Notes: a model not told the origin generated them from the sequence alone. A DNA stretch of 64,000 nucleotides from Campylorhamphus procurvoides (GCA_013396655.1 WBMV01008570.1:147752-211751); one strand, 5' to 3'; positions 25,801-40,448 are shown, numbered from the stretch's first letter. Translations and numbers: made by a program.

Positions 25801-28800
25801 GAGAATGCAATCCACTCTCATCAACACTAGACAATGGCAAAACATTAATAAGGCAACAATTGCTTTAATGTATGCTAGACCAGGCTGATTTTCAATCTCC
25901 TCCGTAATTCTTCACCACTAGTTTAACATGTGTTAATGATTTTGCTTGCTTGTGTTCATAAGCACCATAGGCTAACCACTGGCATTTTTTTTTTCACATG
26001 GTTTGTCTTTTTCGAAAAATTTACAAGTAGTTTTTTTCCAAAGTCATATAAAGGATTTAAAAAAAAGTCAGTGTTCATTTTATCCTGGCATGAACAGCTG
26101 GACCTTACAGGAAATGTATGTGGTTAACTGCAGCCTCCTAACCATTCTGCTACATCAGTCATATTACCCAGATACATAAGGCTAGACATATTGTTTGATG
26201 CATATAATGATGTGTGGTTTTTAAGTGAATTAGTTTACATGATTGAAGAGACCTGTAAAAACAGGCACAAATGTATTTAAACCAGGCTATGTGATCTTCT
26301 TGTGGTCAAGGCTGACTGTACAGACTTAATGGAATAATTTTACCCAGCATTACGCACAATGTAACACTGCCAGCTGAGGTACTAACATTTTTATAAACTT
26401 GATTTTTGTCATTCAGAATTAACAGATGTAACAGAGGTATCTTTTCTAATGTCCAAGAAAGAGCAAAATGAATAACAATACTGATATTTAATTACCATAA
26501 ATCAGCTTCTAAAAAGAGAACCCCAAGGTGGACAGATAGAATTTTATAATGTTCTCTTGTTGTATACTGATACCAGTCAATAGATTCAGGAAGACACCAC
26601 TGCACAAGTTGGTACTGAACAAGTTACTTTATTTGCAGGGACTAGATAAGATGTTAGATATTTTTTCCTACTCTTTCTCAAGAAAAAGTTTATACTGTGC
26701 ATTGTAAAAGATAAACTGAAGGGTACCTCATCCTGAAAGATTAGTGTATGTAGAAACAATGATTTTTCAAAATATATCAGCCCCGCTTTGATGCATCAAA
26801 GGGTGGTCCAAATGAAGAGCAATTTAGTGAGTATATGCTTCATGTATACTTGGTGACACAATTGAAACTTGCTAACAATTGTTAGTTTACAGGACTGATC
26901 AGAACAAAGAAAGAATAAACAATCTAGGTGACATTTTGTCTGTGACCTTTAGCCGTGTTTCTACAAACCTCATCTGTGGGACACTGAAAAAGTAATGGAA
27001 CTCCAAAAGAAAAGAATGGTAATCCTGGAGCACAATAGAGGTTAGACTAAGGGGAAAAAAAGGAAATAACAAGGTAGTGCTCTTTCACTAATAGAGTAAA
27101 AAATTTTGTAGAAGTTGTTTCAATAGAAACAACTGAAAAGTAGGCAGCTAGGTAGATGTTGTGGACTTGAGCATCTTTGAGTATGCTTTAATGAAAAATT
27201 GCCAAGACAGATTAGAAAACAGGCTTTTTAAGTATGTAATAATATTTTGAGTAGTTAGCATATTTGCCAAACTTTATTGGTGCTGTGATAGGTAATAACA
27301 AATGCAAGGAACACTTATTTTTTTTTTTAAATTTTATATTTTTTTGTTTAAATTTGCTGTGTGTTGCAAATGATTTTGAAAGATAACGGCTTGGCTATCA
27401 GCTGCTGGGTTTGCAGGTGATTGTTCTGGAGTATGTCAGTAGTATTGTGAATCTTAGCTATTGTTGACTTTATGGCACAATAGGGGCATTGGTGACTGTT
27501 ACCTGCGGTAAAATAAGTAAGCTGTCGTGCTAGTGGGTAGTGTGAATGTTGACAAAGCTTTGCTTTTTTGCCTGGTTTTCCCCATGAACAAAGAGACAGA
27601 CGTCCTCTGCAGGAGCACATGAAACAATATTTTCAGTTTGGTACCTGAAAGAAATGAAACAAGCTATAAAATGCTAGAATAACATTTGAAAGTTAATGAT
27701 GAGCATTTGGAAAGATATTTTTTTTACTGACTTCTTGTTACATGAATTAAAATGCTCACTACTTTGAAGCTCCATAACAGCATCTCAGATGCTAGTGGGA
27801 CAGACAGGTATTTGAGACATTGCAAAGTGCAGTATTTATTTTGCTTTCTAAATTAATCCCCTAGGAAGTCTTCCTTCTTAGCCTTAACTCACCCATGTTC
27901 AGCTTTTGTCGTCACAGAGAGGTAGACTTAAAAGTACGCCTGCAGCCAAGTCTGGATGTGTTTTTTGCATGACGTGTAAGGTGTCTGGAAGCAGCCCTTC
28001 TTTGTGGCCTTTCAGGGAGTGCATTTGGATTCCTCAGCATCTCTGCCCTCTGCCGCATGCTAATCACCTCGGCAGAGGGTACTGCTGCTGCTGGGAATGC
28101 TCTCCCTGTTGATCCAGGTACCATAATAGGAAGTGCCTAGGCCTGTCCTGGTGAATCAAACAGATCTTGGGGAAAGAAGTGCAAGCCTGACGTATGGTGT
28201 GGCCATAGCAGCAAGCAGAGACGATCATGCCGTTTTGGAGTAAACGCAGGCTATTGTGGATCAACAAGAAGCCAGAAAGTATCTTGGCTAGATTTACAAA
28301 GCTATTCTGTGTGTGCATATCTGGGGTTTTCTTAAACACACCACATGCAAGAAGATAGCTTAAAAAAAATCAGAATCTGAAATTAAGTATGTAAGGGTGC
28401 CTTTAAATGAATTATTTTTAATTTGCTCTGGAAACTTCAGCTGGAACATTTATAAGCACATTTACTTCTGAGAAATATTAATGTGGTGAATTATTTGACC
28501 AATCATAGAATATTTCTTTGGTTGTATAATCTTTAAAGTCCAGCCTCTAGATTTCTCAGTAAAATTTTTCCTGTACTATGAAGCATGGCCAAAGTTTTGT
28601 GTGTCTGAATACTGGACCCAGGTAAGAATGCATTTTATAATTTGGCAGTTGTTTTTTCCCTATTTCTTAGCGTCATTAAAAACAAATATATGTGTTTTAT
28701 AGCTGGGAGAGATTTTCTGAAGCTCTTTTTAGTTGCTGAAAAGGTTTCAGAGGTTTTATTATAGGAAAACTCTTATCACTGTGACAGTGATACAGTTTGA

Positions 28801-31566
28801 TATATAGTCAGAGCTTGGCATTTGTAGCACATCTTTCAGTACATACCTTGATTTTTAAAATGGAACAGCTAAATTTTAAATAGAAGATGACAAAGTGCTC
28901 TTTAAAAACGTATGCAGGAACAAATTATGGCATTTGGAGGTTGTTTTGCGGGTTTTTTTACGGTCAGGAGTATACGTCTTAATCTCATCTTTGTTTCACA
29001 GGGCTATGAAAGATAGATAGGTTATAGGAATGATACAACAGATACAGCAATGCAAAATAAAACTGTGCTGTGGAATAAAGTAGAACTGCAGGCAGAAAGA
29101 GAGGTTGGTAACTTTGTTGTGCTTTGTCTTTCCAGGCAGATATTCTCATGTGTCTTTTAGATTGTATAGATGTGGTATAAATAGGAGCATGCTGATTTAC
29201 ATAGGCAGTTTAGGTCTGTTCTTGAAATCATTATCAGACCTAGAAAAAGGCTGCCTGACTGATCAGAGGCAGAATGAGAGAACAGGCAGGTGTCGGGTCT
29301 TAAATTTTGTTATACTCTGTCATTTGAATAGTGTGCCTAAGTATGAAACTGTGCCTTAATTGCTCTTGAGGGAAGTCATATTGGGTTTTTCCTTGTTTTC
29401 TTTCTTCGTTTCCTTCTACAGTGCCTTGACTATTGTGAAATAGCACACTCTATACAAATCTGTCTGTTCCCCAGTCTGTCTTTTAACCCTATGTCCTGCG
29501 CAGCAGTGATACCGTGCCTTTGCGGATGCACCTAATTTTATTGAATAGAAGGAGTCACCCACCTGCGCTGCCTCTTTCAGTGGTTTGCCAATGGGCTTGT
29601 AGGCAGAAGCACTGGAAGTGATAAAATCCTTTTTGATTACCAGGAGTCTTCAAGGAGTCTGTTAGCAGACTTAGACAAATAACTTTGCTTTGCTTGATAG
29701 TCCTTTTCCCCTGAGGAAATTTACTAGTCAAGACCTGGGACTTTGTGAATTTATACTGATATTTTGATATAAGGTGATTAACATAGGGATACACTGAACA
29801 ATAGGTATGTGTTGTGCTTACACTGAGTTGGACAGTATCAGGAATTCTCAACACCTAGTACATGCTGAGAAAACAGTCTGAAAATCAGAATCATGTTTGA
29901 TTTTTAAAAGCCAGGAATATGCTTTTGACATGTGTAACAGTAAATGAAGCAGTAATTAACAGAACAGGTATATCAATCCCATGAACTGAGTATGAAAATT
30001 AATAATCACTGAAGCTATCAAATGTCACATCTTGTTTCAAATGGAATTTTCCTTAGACAAGAAATAGACTCCCTAGTTATCTAGTTAACTATACAGTCTC
30101 ATACAGCTGAACTATAATTTTTAGACCCATTCAGTTTTATTCTCTTGTTTGGAAATTGAACAAAAGTATGGCATTGGAGTGGGAGGAGAGGACCAACCTA
30201 GAGGCTGGTAGTAGAGCATCACTCCAGTTGCCTGGGGCATTTGAGCAGTCTATGTGAATTCAACTAGCTGGAACTAGAGAGAATTTTTATTTCATCAGGC
30301 TGTGGATGGAGCCTAAAACTGGTTTTATTTGTTATTGTTTCTTTGGTAAAGAGTTAATAGAATCAGATGTTAAACAAGAGCTTCTCTGGAAGACTGGAGA
30401 AAGTTTAATTAGTTGCAGACTATGGGCCTTTTTAGCATTTCTGTCCTTGTCGTGGCAAAAGTGGGCTTGTGCAAGTGTGCCCGTGTAAATGCACAGGCTG
30501 ATGGTTTTTCTGCATCAGCTGAGGTCTTATCAGTGTTTCATGTGTTACTTAGAGCATTTTAGCAGCCAAATTTTCCCAGCTTCTTTTTCTTTTTTTTTAC
30601 TAATAAAAATGGAAGCCAAAGATGATGATGCCATACCTATATAGACCTTATTGGTTTTGTTTGACTTTTAACATCTTTTCCAAACAAGGGGTGTTTTTTA
30701 TAGAGACTTAATAGTATTTATTTAAATGGACTGAAATATGAAAAATGCCTTGTTTCTTGATAAAATACCTACTAATAATGAAATGTTAATCTTTTACTTG
30801 AATAATATCTGTGTATTTTGTATCTATACTGCAAGTTCATCAGAGAATATACCTCAATCTAGTTATGTACTTTTGTTAGTGGAACCTAATTAGTTTGCAA
30901 TATGTGATGTTACTTTCATTTTTTAATCTACCTTTTGTTTCAAATTTTGTATGAATGGCCAATCCATTATAGTTTAGTGTTCAGAAAAGAAGTGATGGTG
31001 AGTGATTGATTAAACAGAAGTTTTACATTTCAAATGAAATTTTCTTTAAGGCTTTTCTGTGCTATATAAGTTTGTAAGTGAATGAAATTATCAAAGCTAA
31101 AGTATATTAATTAATTTGTTATGATTTTGCTTTTAACCATGGTTAAATACAAAATATTTACTAATTATAAGCCATGGCTAAGAGCAGTACTTGCAAAAGA
31201 GGATTACTGTATGGTGTTACAGTACATACTGGAAATTGCTAAATGCAAACCACATTTGTATGTTTTCAAAGAAAATATTAATTTAGCAATAAAATTGTTT
31301 ACTTGTAAATATGAATTTATTGATGCTTTGTCAAACTGTAGCTGCTCAGAAGCAACATATTCATCTAGAAAACTTAGCATTAAAGTGTTTCCTACGTTTG
31401 AACATGAATAATGCATTATGAATAATGCAAAAATGTTGAGGGGGGTGGGGGTGGGGAACCAGCCTGGAGGAATGACTAAAAGGGTGCCTGTCATCTGAAA
31501 TTAATTTCTATAATGTGAATGAGAAACTTTATACTTCTTTTGTGAAGTGTGAATTCTTTTGAAGAA

Positions 31567-31645
31567 GTATAAACTTCTTTTGTGAGTATGCTATGGTAGA
31601 TATTTAAAGGGTTGTGTATTTACTTGCAGAGTGCATATGTATGTG
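31567..31645 (+). repeat. First copy of a 75-bp intronic direct repeat
   Basis: It begins gtataaacttcttttgtgag and continues through gctatggtag and tgtatttacttgcag. A second copy with a few differences lies at 33633-33710. Just before it, 31530-31544 holds a third partial piece (tatacttcttttgtg), and 31562-31579 forms a 7-bp stem (aagaagt, loop ataa, acttctt). No known repeat family is recognised. Confidence 0.8.
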
Positions 31646-32296
31646 TGATTTGAGAGAGATAACCTTGGTGCTTGCTTTGGTGTTAGTTTCCTTTCATAAA
31701 GAACACTAAAATTCACCCTGGTGAGAGGGCTCCTGCAAAATTGTTTCATCTTTTGTGATGACTGTATTGGAGACTAATAGATGTAGGAGTTGTGTGGTTT
31801 GTAGCTGTCTTAAGTAAAACCTAGTGCAAAACCTGGCTGTGTAGGCCTGTACTGGGGTCTGAGATGGCAAGATATCACCCTTGTAGAACAAGAGTGATTC
31901 TGGGTTAATTCCCATGTCTCACAACAGCCCATGCTGTGGAGTAGGAAGGAGCAAACCCTCACAAGAACAGAGTGACACTGCAGCTTTGCACTTGTGGAAG
32001 AACCAGGCATCCAGCTGCACCTCCTAACCTTCAGTCACTGGTCCTGGTGCTTCATATGTTCTCTCCTGTGCAAGTCTGGTCCTTTGTATGCTCCTTCCCA
32101 TGTGTATTATAGGTGGTGAGTTATGTAAAAACACTAGCAGCTAAAAATTAAGGATTCTAACAGTCAATTTCTTCAACTAGCTCTAAGCTATTGGATGCTG
32201 CCCAGCTGAGGCAGAGCACTCACCTCAGGGTTGCCAAACCCAAAGGAACCCATCCGTGTTGATGTGGGACAGTGAGGCGTGGACACGTCACTTGTC

Positions 32297-32319
32297 CTTA
32301 TCAGCCCTTGGCTGATAAG
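32297..32319. repeat. 10-bp perfect palindrome with two GATA words
   Basis: CTTATCAGCC and GGCTGATAAG are exact reverse complements separated by only CTT. Each arm contains a GATA-factor word (gataag, or cttatc on this strand). It lies in a GC-richer stretch (about 32190-32550) within AT-rich intron. Confidence 0.85.
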
Positions 32320-33632
32320 CCCTTGGCTCCCAGCGTGGCCTGGTCTGAACCTGCTAACCTGTCTGGGTGTGCAGTCATCCATGGCTGATGAACCGAGCAC
32401 CAGGCAATGGAGCAGAGAGACAGGTCTGCATGATCTAAACGCAGCAGCACCCCACTGTGCTCTGTCACCACCACATAAGAAGACAGCCCAAAAAGGCACT
32501 CACATTCTGTGTTGAGGATGAGGCAAATTACTGGTATCAATAGACACGGAGTAATAAAACATGGATATATCTTCCTCATGCAAATACTGAGGCTTCTTGT
32601 ATGAGGGATTTAAATCATTATGGTAATAAGTATACTATTCAGAAAACTGAAAAGCTGCCTTTGGCCTGGTTATGTTATCTTGTTTCCATCTCTCTTGTGT
32701 GTATGTGTAAATTGAACCTCACAGTACACCTGACTGTGGGATTAGAAACCACTTGCATTTTGTGCTTGTTTGCTTAATTCAGACTAGAGGCATTCAGGTG
32801 AAGGGCTCACTTGGACAAAAAAAAAAGCAGTATGAAATTTTTGTTTGTTTCTCTGTATACATGAGATAAGCATGTAATGGATGAGATTGGTTGTTTCTCC
32901 TGCTCCAAATGATTAGATCTTCATTTTTTTTGTGAATCTACATAGATGCAGAATACATTTAGAGCATCTAAATAAATAATCAAATGAAAGGTGTGAAGGT
33001 CACATTGGAATGAGTATTAGTGAGTGAATAACTATTCTTGAAGGAACAATGACATTATCACATGCACTTTACTAAGAAGTATGACAGCTGTGGTTTAATA
33101 AGAACCTGAGTCTGAACCAACAAAATCACATGAAACAACTTACAGTCTTCTTTCTAAACGTTGGTATCTATGGTGTGTGATTTATGAGCATTTGCTAAGG
33201 CATGGAACTATACTGAGCTTGTTGCAGCTCACAGTCCACAATTCTCTGCTTTGTTGGTGGAATCATTGCCGGTTTTCATTTCCGTAAAATGTTGGTTGAA
33301 AGACTCACTTCTTTTATTCATTCAGCAATATTTCTGATGAACTATTAAAGCTTGACTTTGGTGAGGTCTACAGTAGGAATGCCTCATTAAAACAAGAATG
33401 CCATGTTACAGAAGAAGTAAAATTAATCCATCAATATCTGTGAAACTGTTTTTGTCCTTACATAGCAAGTCAGCTTTCTGTGTGAAATAAGCAATACCAG
33501 TAAAGCTTAGTTTTTATAGGTATAGCTGTTTCAGTCTTAGGATGACTGTACCATTGCAGCTCTCTGAATGAAGTATCACACCTCTTTGCACATTTGTTAG
33601 ATATAGCTGTCTGCAAAAAATATATGATGTAG

Positions 33633-33710
33633 GTATAAACTTCTTTTGTGAGTATGCTATGGTAGGTATTTATGGGGTGTGTATTTACTTGCAGGGTACA
33701 TATATATATA
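33633..33710 (+). repeat. Second copy of the 75-bp intronic direct repeat
   Basis: It shares its first 33 bases exactly with the copy at 31567, then differs at a few positions and by one base of length. It ends in a tatata run. The copies lie about 2.07 kb apart in the same orientation. Confidence 0.8.
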
Positions 33711-36700
33711 CAAAAATAGAAATAAGTTATTCAGATGATTCTGAATTTTATATTCCTTTTATTATAGATATGTTTTTTAGGCAAAACTGGATAATGAGGT
33801 AGGAAAAGGAGAAAAAAAAATTGTCAGAAATGTTTATAGACAATTCTTTTCTGTTTTGTAAGAAAGAAACTGTCAGAATTTCCTATAAATGTGTTTTAGA
33901 AAAAAAGTCCCATTTCTCTTTTCTCAATACTCAAATGATGAAGTACTTTTTTTGTAAAGGAGAATTTTGATATTAGGATAAATCACCTTTATTGTTTCTC
34001 TTGTGTGGATACCTTTATGGATTTATTACAGGGAGTCTTAGAAAGTTTTAAGCTTTACTGTGTAAAGGATACAAGTATCCTTATATGGAGTTAACAGTGA
34101 TGTAGCTTGTAAATCTTATTTACACAAATAAGCTAGAAAATTATCCTCAGTAGCCAAGGTAGCAGGTACAAGTTGTTGGAATTTGGTGCTGCAGGATGCC
34201 GGTGGTTAGTTAGACTGTGTGTATCTCTATGGCACAATATAGTTTATTAACCGCTTCATTCCTCCAGCATTGGTGTTGCATAATTTTAGGTGCATTATTG
34301 AAGTGTAAGGCCTTTGCAGTATCTCTCTTACATTTACCTTTCTCTTACATGCCTTTGGACTAAAGGTCTCTGCACAGCTGCACTCAAGTAGGCATAGACA
34401 TCTGGAGGAGCTGCATAGGGGAGGATCACACTGGTCTTTTGAGTTAGATTATTTTTACTTCTTTGCTTTCTGAAAATATCTGTTAGGCATAGGAGCTTGC
34501 TGCTGAGGAGCATACAAATAGCCCTGAGATGCCACTTGGAGCAAAATTTGCCAATTTTCTGTATTAGTTGCCCTGGCTGAGACTGCACTTAGGAAAGTGG
34601 TGAGCAGCTATCAATAAGTTGTTTGCAAAATGTCCATATTCAAAGTATGGCAAAGAAATGCAACTTGACAAAACAGAGAATAGGGTGTAAGCCAAACTGT
34701 GCAGTTGTATTTGAGGCTGATGTTCCCACCCAACTTTCTTGCCACACTTTGCCTGGAGAAGGTGGAAAAGCAGGTGTCATTTTTCCTTGCAGGTAAGGGG
34801 AAAGAGTGAAGGTGATAGCACTGCTTTGGCTGTTTAGTTGCCACTGCTCCCAAGTCAGGAATGGATGTGTGTAACAGAATGAGGAGAAAAAACAGATATG
34901 GCAGTGTAAGAATTTTCCCAATTGCATTCTCTAAGAAAAAATACACAAAACAATGTGACTGAGAATGAATTGACATCCTATATGTGGATGTAGTTTTTAG
35001 AACTTTTCTTTTACCTCAAATCTGATTTATTTTTCAGGTTTGATTTTTTTTTTTCTTCTTGCTTTAATTTTGGGAATTGTCCTGTATGAGTTATCCTATA
35101 TATATACAATTTACATAATACAAGCATTAAGGGAAGGAGAATAAAAGTTTGCTTTTTTTCCCTTCCATGTATAACAGATCTTTTTTCTGCCCTTCTAAGA
35201 GACTACTCTACTTAAAAGGAGGTTGAAAGGCCAGTCATCTGATAAAGTATCAAACTGTTTGCTTTTGAGATCTGGTCAGAGTAAAGCCTGAGCAGTTCAT
35301 TTAAGACGTGTGTTAGGGCAAGTTCTGTAAGTAAAGTGATAAGTAAATATTTTCTATTTGATTTCCTACTTTTTCATCCAAATTATATTTTTTATAAAAT
35401 GAAAGAATTATTGTAAAGCAAACAAATAGCTGCCAGGGTATTGTAAGGGAGCTAATAATTATGACAGTTCAGGCCCTCTAGTGGTGGTGTTTGTAGCTTC
35501 TTCCAGAGCTGTTTTGAAAGATTTGGTTTAGGTTGTTCTCTGCAAAGTTTCTGGAGTAACAGCAAGAGGAGCATGCCATTAAAATAGCTTGCATAAATAC
35601 AGTTGATTTTTGCATATGAATTAGACATGAAAAATAAGAACTATAAAATCTCAGTTTACTCCAGGATCTCTCATGTCCAATGCAAGCCGAGCACATGTGT
35701 CATTTATGTGCCAGACTTTTTTATATGTGGTGGGAAGCTCCAAATAAAACAGCTTGTTGTCTATGGAGAAGTATGCTGATGTGATGAATTATCTGAGTGG
35801 ACTAGGTATTTCCACTAACACTGCAAAAATTTAAGATTAATTTTACAAAACACTGCACAAACCAGATTATTTGTTTGAAGTTGTTTGTTTGAAGTATTTC
35901 CAGGTCAGAAGTACAAATAACTCAGGTTTGTTGTTTCACAGACCTGTATTCAGACGTATTGTGTGTTTTTATCAGTATACTGACACATGCATAAAATCAT
36001 GATATGTATTGTGTTTTAGTGATGTGAGATTGTATATCTGTATATATCCATGTAAAGCATTGTTGTTGTTTGTCTATTTTAACATTGCTTTTAGCGCAAA
36101 ATTTGAAAAATCTTCTGTGTACAATATGCACTGATCACAGTAGTAATTTCATAGACAAAACAGGAGTTGAAATAGGGTGTAATTCCTGTTGATTGTGAGT
36201 TGCTTAGGAGTGTCTGTTGAAACTACAGCAGTTGCAGAGAATACCTGTAAAGACACTGCTCTGGTATGGCTGAAAATTGGTGAACAACATTGTGAGATCT
36301 ATGGTCTGAAAAAAGTTTAATAAGTTCTTATATATTCATAGCTAATGCTTTTGTTGTCACTAGAGGGCAGTAAATACAAACACTGAATTATGTACTTACT
36401 AGAAAGTATTTTTTTTTAATTTAAAATTATTAAGGTACCTAACCTAAGACTTTATTAAACAACTCAGCTCCTGAGTGTTACTACATATTTCCCCTACAAA
36501 GATTAAGAAGGACACTGTCATCTTCAGTTTAGCAGCATAAAATTCTCATATTTGATGCATAAGTATTATATATTCCCAAGTAAAAAAATCTGAAAATTGA
36601 TACAGCATATGCTATTCCATCATTTTCAATAAATGCAGTTCTGACAGGTAGGAGACTACTAAGAAAGTCTTTTTAAAGAAGTGTAATTGTGCTACAGTTA

Positions 36701-37272
36701 GCACCTTTAAAACTGAGGCTCCTTCAGAAGAATTGGGAATTTGTTGCAATTACAAGTACTGGTTCTGAGCCATCAGTGGAGTTCAAGTCTTCTTGGCATC
36801 AGCACAAGACCCAGCTTTGCTTCCACCCCTGCTGCTCGCTTGGTGTGGGGCAGCTGATTGCTGCATCCAGAACAACTCATATTCATAAAATTCCTAATTG
36901 ATTGATTGGGGTTTTTTTGCTTAAATTCTACACTTTCTCTTCTAATCAGGGAATGTAGAGAAGTTTGGTGATGCTGGTTGATTCAGCATAGTTTCCTTTT
37001 CCCTAGTTGTCCACACCAGATCTGGGTTTTGGCCCAGTTGAGTCCATCCACATAACCTTGCTTGCTGGATGAAATGACCATTCTTTTCTGCTGTCGTCTA
37101 CCAGCACTGAGTAGACTCTCCTTTTTGTGGGGAGGCTTTCTACTAGTACACATGCCAGCAGAAATCCCAGATAGAGCTGGCTAGTGCTGTGGGAATAGTA
37201 CTGTGGTTTTGACCAGTAGGAATTGGATTTAATATGGGTGACTATTGCTGTATTCTGGAAGTCAGCCTAAAA

Positions 37273-37345
37273 ATCATAGAAACATAGAAAAGTTAGGGTT
37301 GGAAGGGACTTTAAAGATTATCTAGTTATAACACTCTGCCACAGG
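37273..37345 (-). repeat. CR1 LINE 3' tail, reverse, very short
   Basis: The words aatcatagaaacatagaaaa, gggttggaagggactttaaa and gattatctagtta are the reverse complement of the CR1 3' terminus. Only about 70 bp remain. Confidence 0.85.
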
Positions 37346-39520
37346 CATTGTTTCTTAATATTTTTAGACAGATTTTTCATTTGGCTTATGAGATTTCTTC
37401 AGGCTATCTGTTCTTGTTTGTAATGCTTACAAACTTGAAAACTAAAACTGGTGATATGCTTGGCTGTCCTCTTTGCTTTACTTTTTGCTGATAACTAGGC
37501 AAAATATGCTATATCCAGTACACTTGTATTCAAGATTGATGCACAGACATGTCTCTGAAGGTTTCTGGGGCAACTTCATAGTCAATCCCTCCCCCTGTTC
37601 TCTGGAAGTTTTCATGCTGGAAGGTTTCATGATAGTGGCTTAATTTCAGATACCAATGAAGAAATTGAGTATCAAAATAGTTTCAAGTCTTGTAGAACCT
37701 GATTTAAAAAAAAATCCCATTAAATGAAGACAGCCTGTTTATGATTGTTAGATATGGGTCTATAATCAAATTCTTAACCCATTGAATGTGTATTCTCTCA
37801 ACATTGGGGCAGCTCTTGCAGAATATTTTAGAGTAATAAGTCAAATGCAACAGTACAAAGAATATTACATGTTCAAATACATAAATGATACTGACTGGCA
37901 TTAATTACACTCCCATGTCTTGGTTCTTTCTTAAGCAAATACCTGGAATATGTGCATTCCAGATTTTCTATTATTGTACTCAGGACTGGTATTTTTTGAA
38001 GTGGCCTGAAGTACCCATCCATCCTGCCTGCAAATATTAATTGGCACAAATTAACATTTTTTTACAGTCGTTAAAATTCTGTTATGGCTGAACATCAGCG
38101 CTCCTGGGATCTCTGCCACCTCTTTTTATGATTCCTTTGGAGAAAGTTGTTCAGTATCATTGATTAAATAATAGCTAACATTTACTGAGGGTATTAAGGG
38201 ACTTTATCATCTTGCAGCCTTTCAAGGTCATTGCCTTAATTCTTTCAAAAAACACAATCGCGCTCATTAAAAACTTCCCCTTTTTTCTGAATTATTTTAT
38301 TATTTTATAATATCTTATTATTTTATCATTGTCATTTCAAATTATACCTTTCTCATTTCCACATTCTTTGCTTGATTGAAGTCATTGGAGAAAATGTCAT
38401 TATGTCCTTTTGCCCATGTGTTATCTTTATGGATGTATGTTTATATTAGAACCAAGAATCCCTAACTTTTCCTTTTCATATCTTTAACTCCTCTTAGTAT
38501 TTAGTTTGTGGTAGTTATTTGCTGTTCAGTCAGCTATCCATAACCTCCTCTGAAGTTAATTATTCACTCATTGAAACCTGGGAATTGGGGATGAAAATCA
38601 GCCAAAATGATTTCTGTAAATCAGAGTTGGTATGAATTTCCCAACTATAAATGTCCAGGGTCATACTTCCACATGCAGCTAAAGTCAGAGGGCACACTAC
38701 TGAGTCAGTAGTTGCAACTACCTATTGCAACCAAAGTTTCACTCCTAAAGCAGCCAAAAGTATAGTGGCTGTTATTTTACTATTTTCTAAGTTATGCTTG
38801 AAATTTCCTTCTGACAAAAGGCAGTGTATTTTCAGTGCTCAGTGTTGATGCTGGATAGGTGGCAGCAGTGCTCTCTTCTGGGTAATCAGAAGACAATGCA
38901 ACACAGATATAGACAAGATTTATATTCAGTGTTACAAAGCTGAGCTGGAATAATCAGGAGAAATAATTTGCAGATGTACCTTTTGGCTTCTTTAATATCT
39001 TGCTGAGTCTCTAGTAACACAGGTTTACTTAAAAAACTTAGTCGTTTTATATACATCTAGCTGCATAGGTCCAGAAGAATTGTAACTGTGCATATTAAAA
39101 AGAAAATGTGTCAGAAATGTTTTATGTTAACTATTTTTAGGAAAACAGCATGCTTTGCACATGGAAATATATAAAAGGCTGATGATCTGTTGCTCGTATC
39201 CAGTTGTCATGTTACTACAGATTTTTCTCCTGCAGGGAAGAAATTTGTTGATATCATATCTTCCCCTATTGATTTTTACAAAGTTTTTCAGGCACTTAGT
39301 GTCACTGACTGCTACTTCAGCCAAAACCTGTCTTATGACCGTTCTCGGTCAGCATCTTCCAGTGAATCAGCAGTATAGGATTAGGCTGAACACTGTACCT
39401 CATTCAGCTTGTCCTTAGACATTTGCCCATTGTCATATTGGGAAACTCTTCCTTCTTTTGATGCAACAAAGAAATTTGCTGTAGTAGTGCATGTGTCTTG
39501 CACAGAACGATGCACAATAA

Positions 39521-39602
39521 TCACAGAATCATAGAATGGCTTGGGTTGGAAGGAACTTTAAAGATCATCTAGTTCCACCCCTCCTGCCGTGGGCATAATA
39601 TA
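39521..39602 (-). repeat. CR1 LINE 3' tail, reverse, very short
   Basis: It begins atcacagaatcatagaatgg, then gggttggaaggaactttaaa and gatcatctagttccacccct, which is close to the CR1 3' end consensus read backwards. It is better preserved than the copy at 37.27 kb. Confidence 0.9.
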
Positions 39603-40448
39603 TTCCTTATTTCAAGTTTTGGTCTCTGAGTGGCAGATGGTGGAATGTTTTATTTAATGCCTGAGTCAGCTCACTGACACACTTCACTTTCAGTTAATCC
39701 ATTCTTTTTTTCTATGAGGTGTAGCTGTAATTTATTATCATAATCTGCTGAAGCAGAAAGAGCAAGAGTTAAATAAATACAGTGAGAATTTGAGGACTCT
39801 TACTATCTCACTTCCTACATCACCATGGTAGCTTACCACTTACCAGGAACTGTAGGACATGTAAGTTTAGCTTAATAATAACTGCTTTTATCTCTGAAAA
39901 ATAAAATAAAAATATCTCTGAAAATAAAAAACAAACAATTTAAACTAGCAGCCTGGCCCAATAGTCTGAGGTACATCAGTTTTTAATCTAGATGGCATAA
40001 AAGCAAAAGAAAAAAATTCATTTTTACAGCACATTGCAAACTGCTCAAGAAACCAGATATAGCTCTATTTATGTTGTTTGGGTTTTGGGTTTTTCTTGCC
40101 TTAAAAAATGCTAAAAAATATACTTTTCTTCCATATGATAAATTAAAATCACTAGGCAATCTACACAGATATACACAATACTCATTGTGTATATCCATTG
40201 AAGAGAGCTGGCAAATGCTGCTGAACTGACAGGACTTTAGCCCAATTATTTTTGAATGGCATGTGAATGCTGCAGGCAGGGATGCCATTAGTAAAGGGCA
40301 TTTGCTGTAGAAAAAGAAGAAAGGAAAAAAAAGAACAGAAATGTCCTATACCCAGGAGAGTCCCCAGCATTGGCCAATGAGAAATTGCCATACATCATGA
40401 TACCAGCCCTGCAGATTTATATCATTTAGGGTAACATACTATTGGCTG

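Noticed and set aside
31121..31411. 96-codon forward open frame
   Set aside because: Ordinary chance length in AT-rich sequence, with no splice sites or domain.
32512..32534. A second possible PDE4D6-like start (gaggcaaattactgg, reading EANYW)
   Set aside because: Only four residues match, there is no ATG-Pro before it, a stop follows and no donor is present. The true exon is at 40884.
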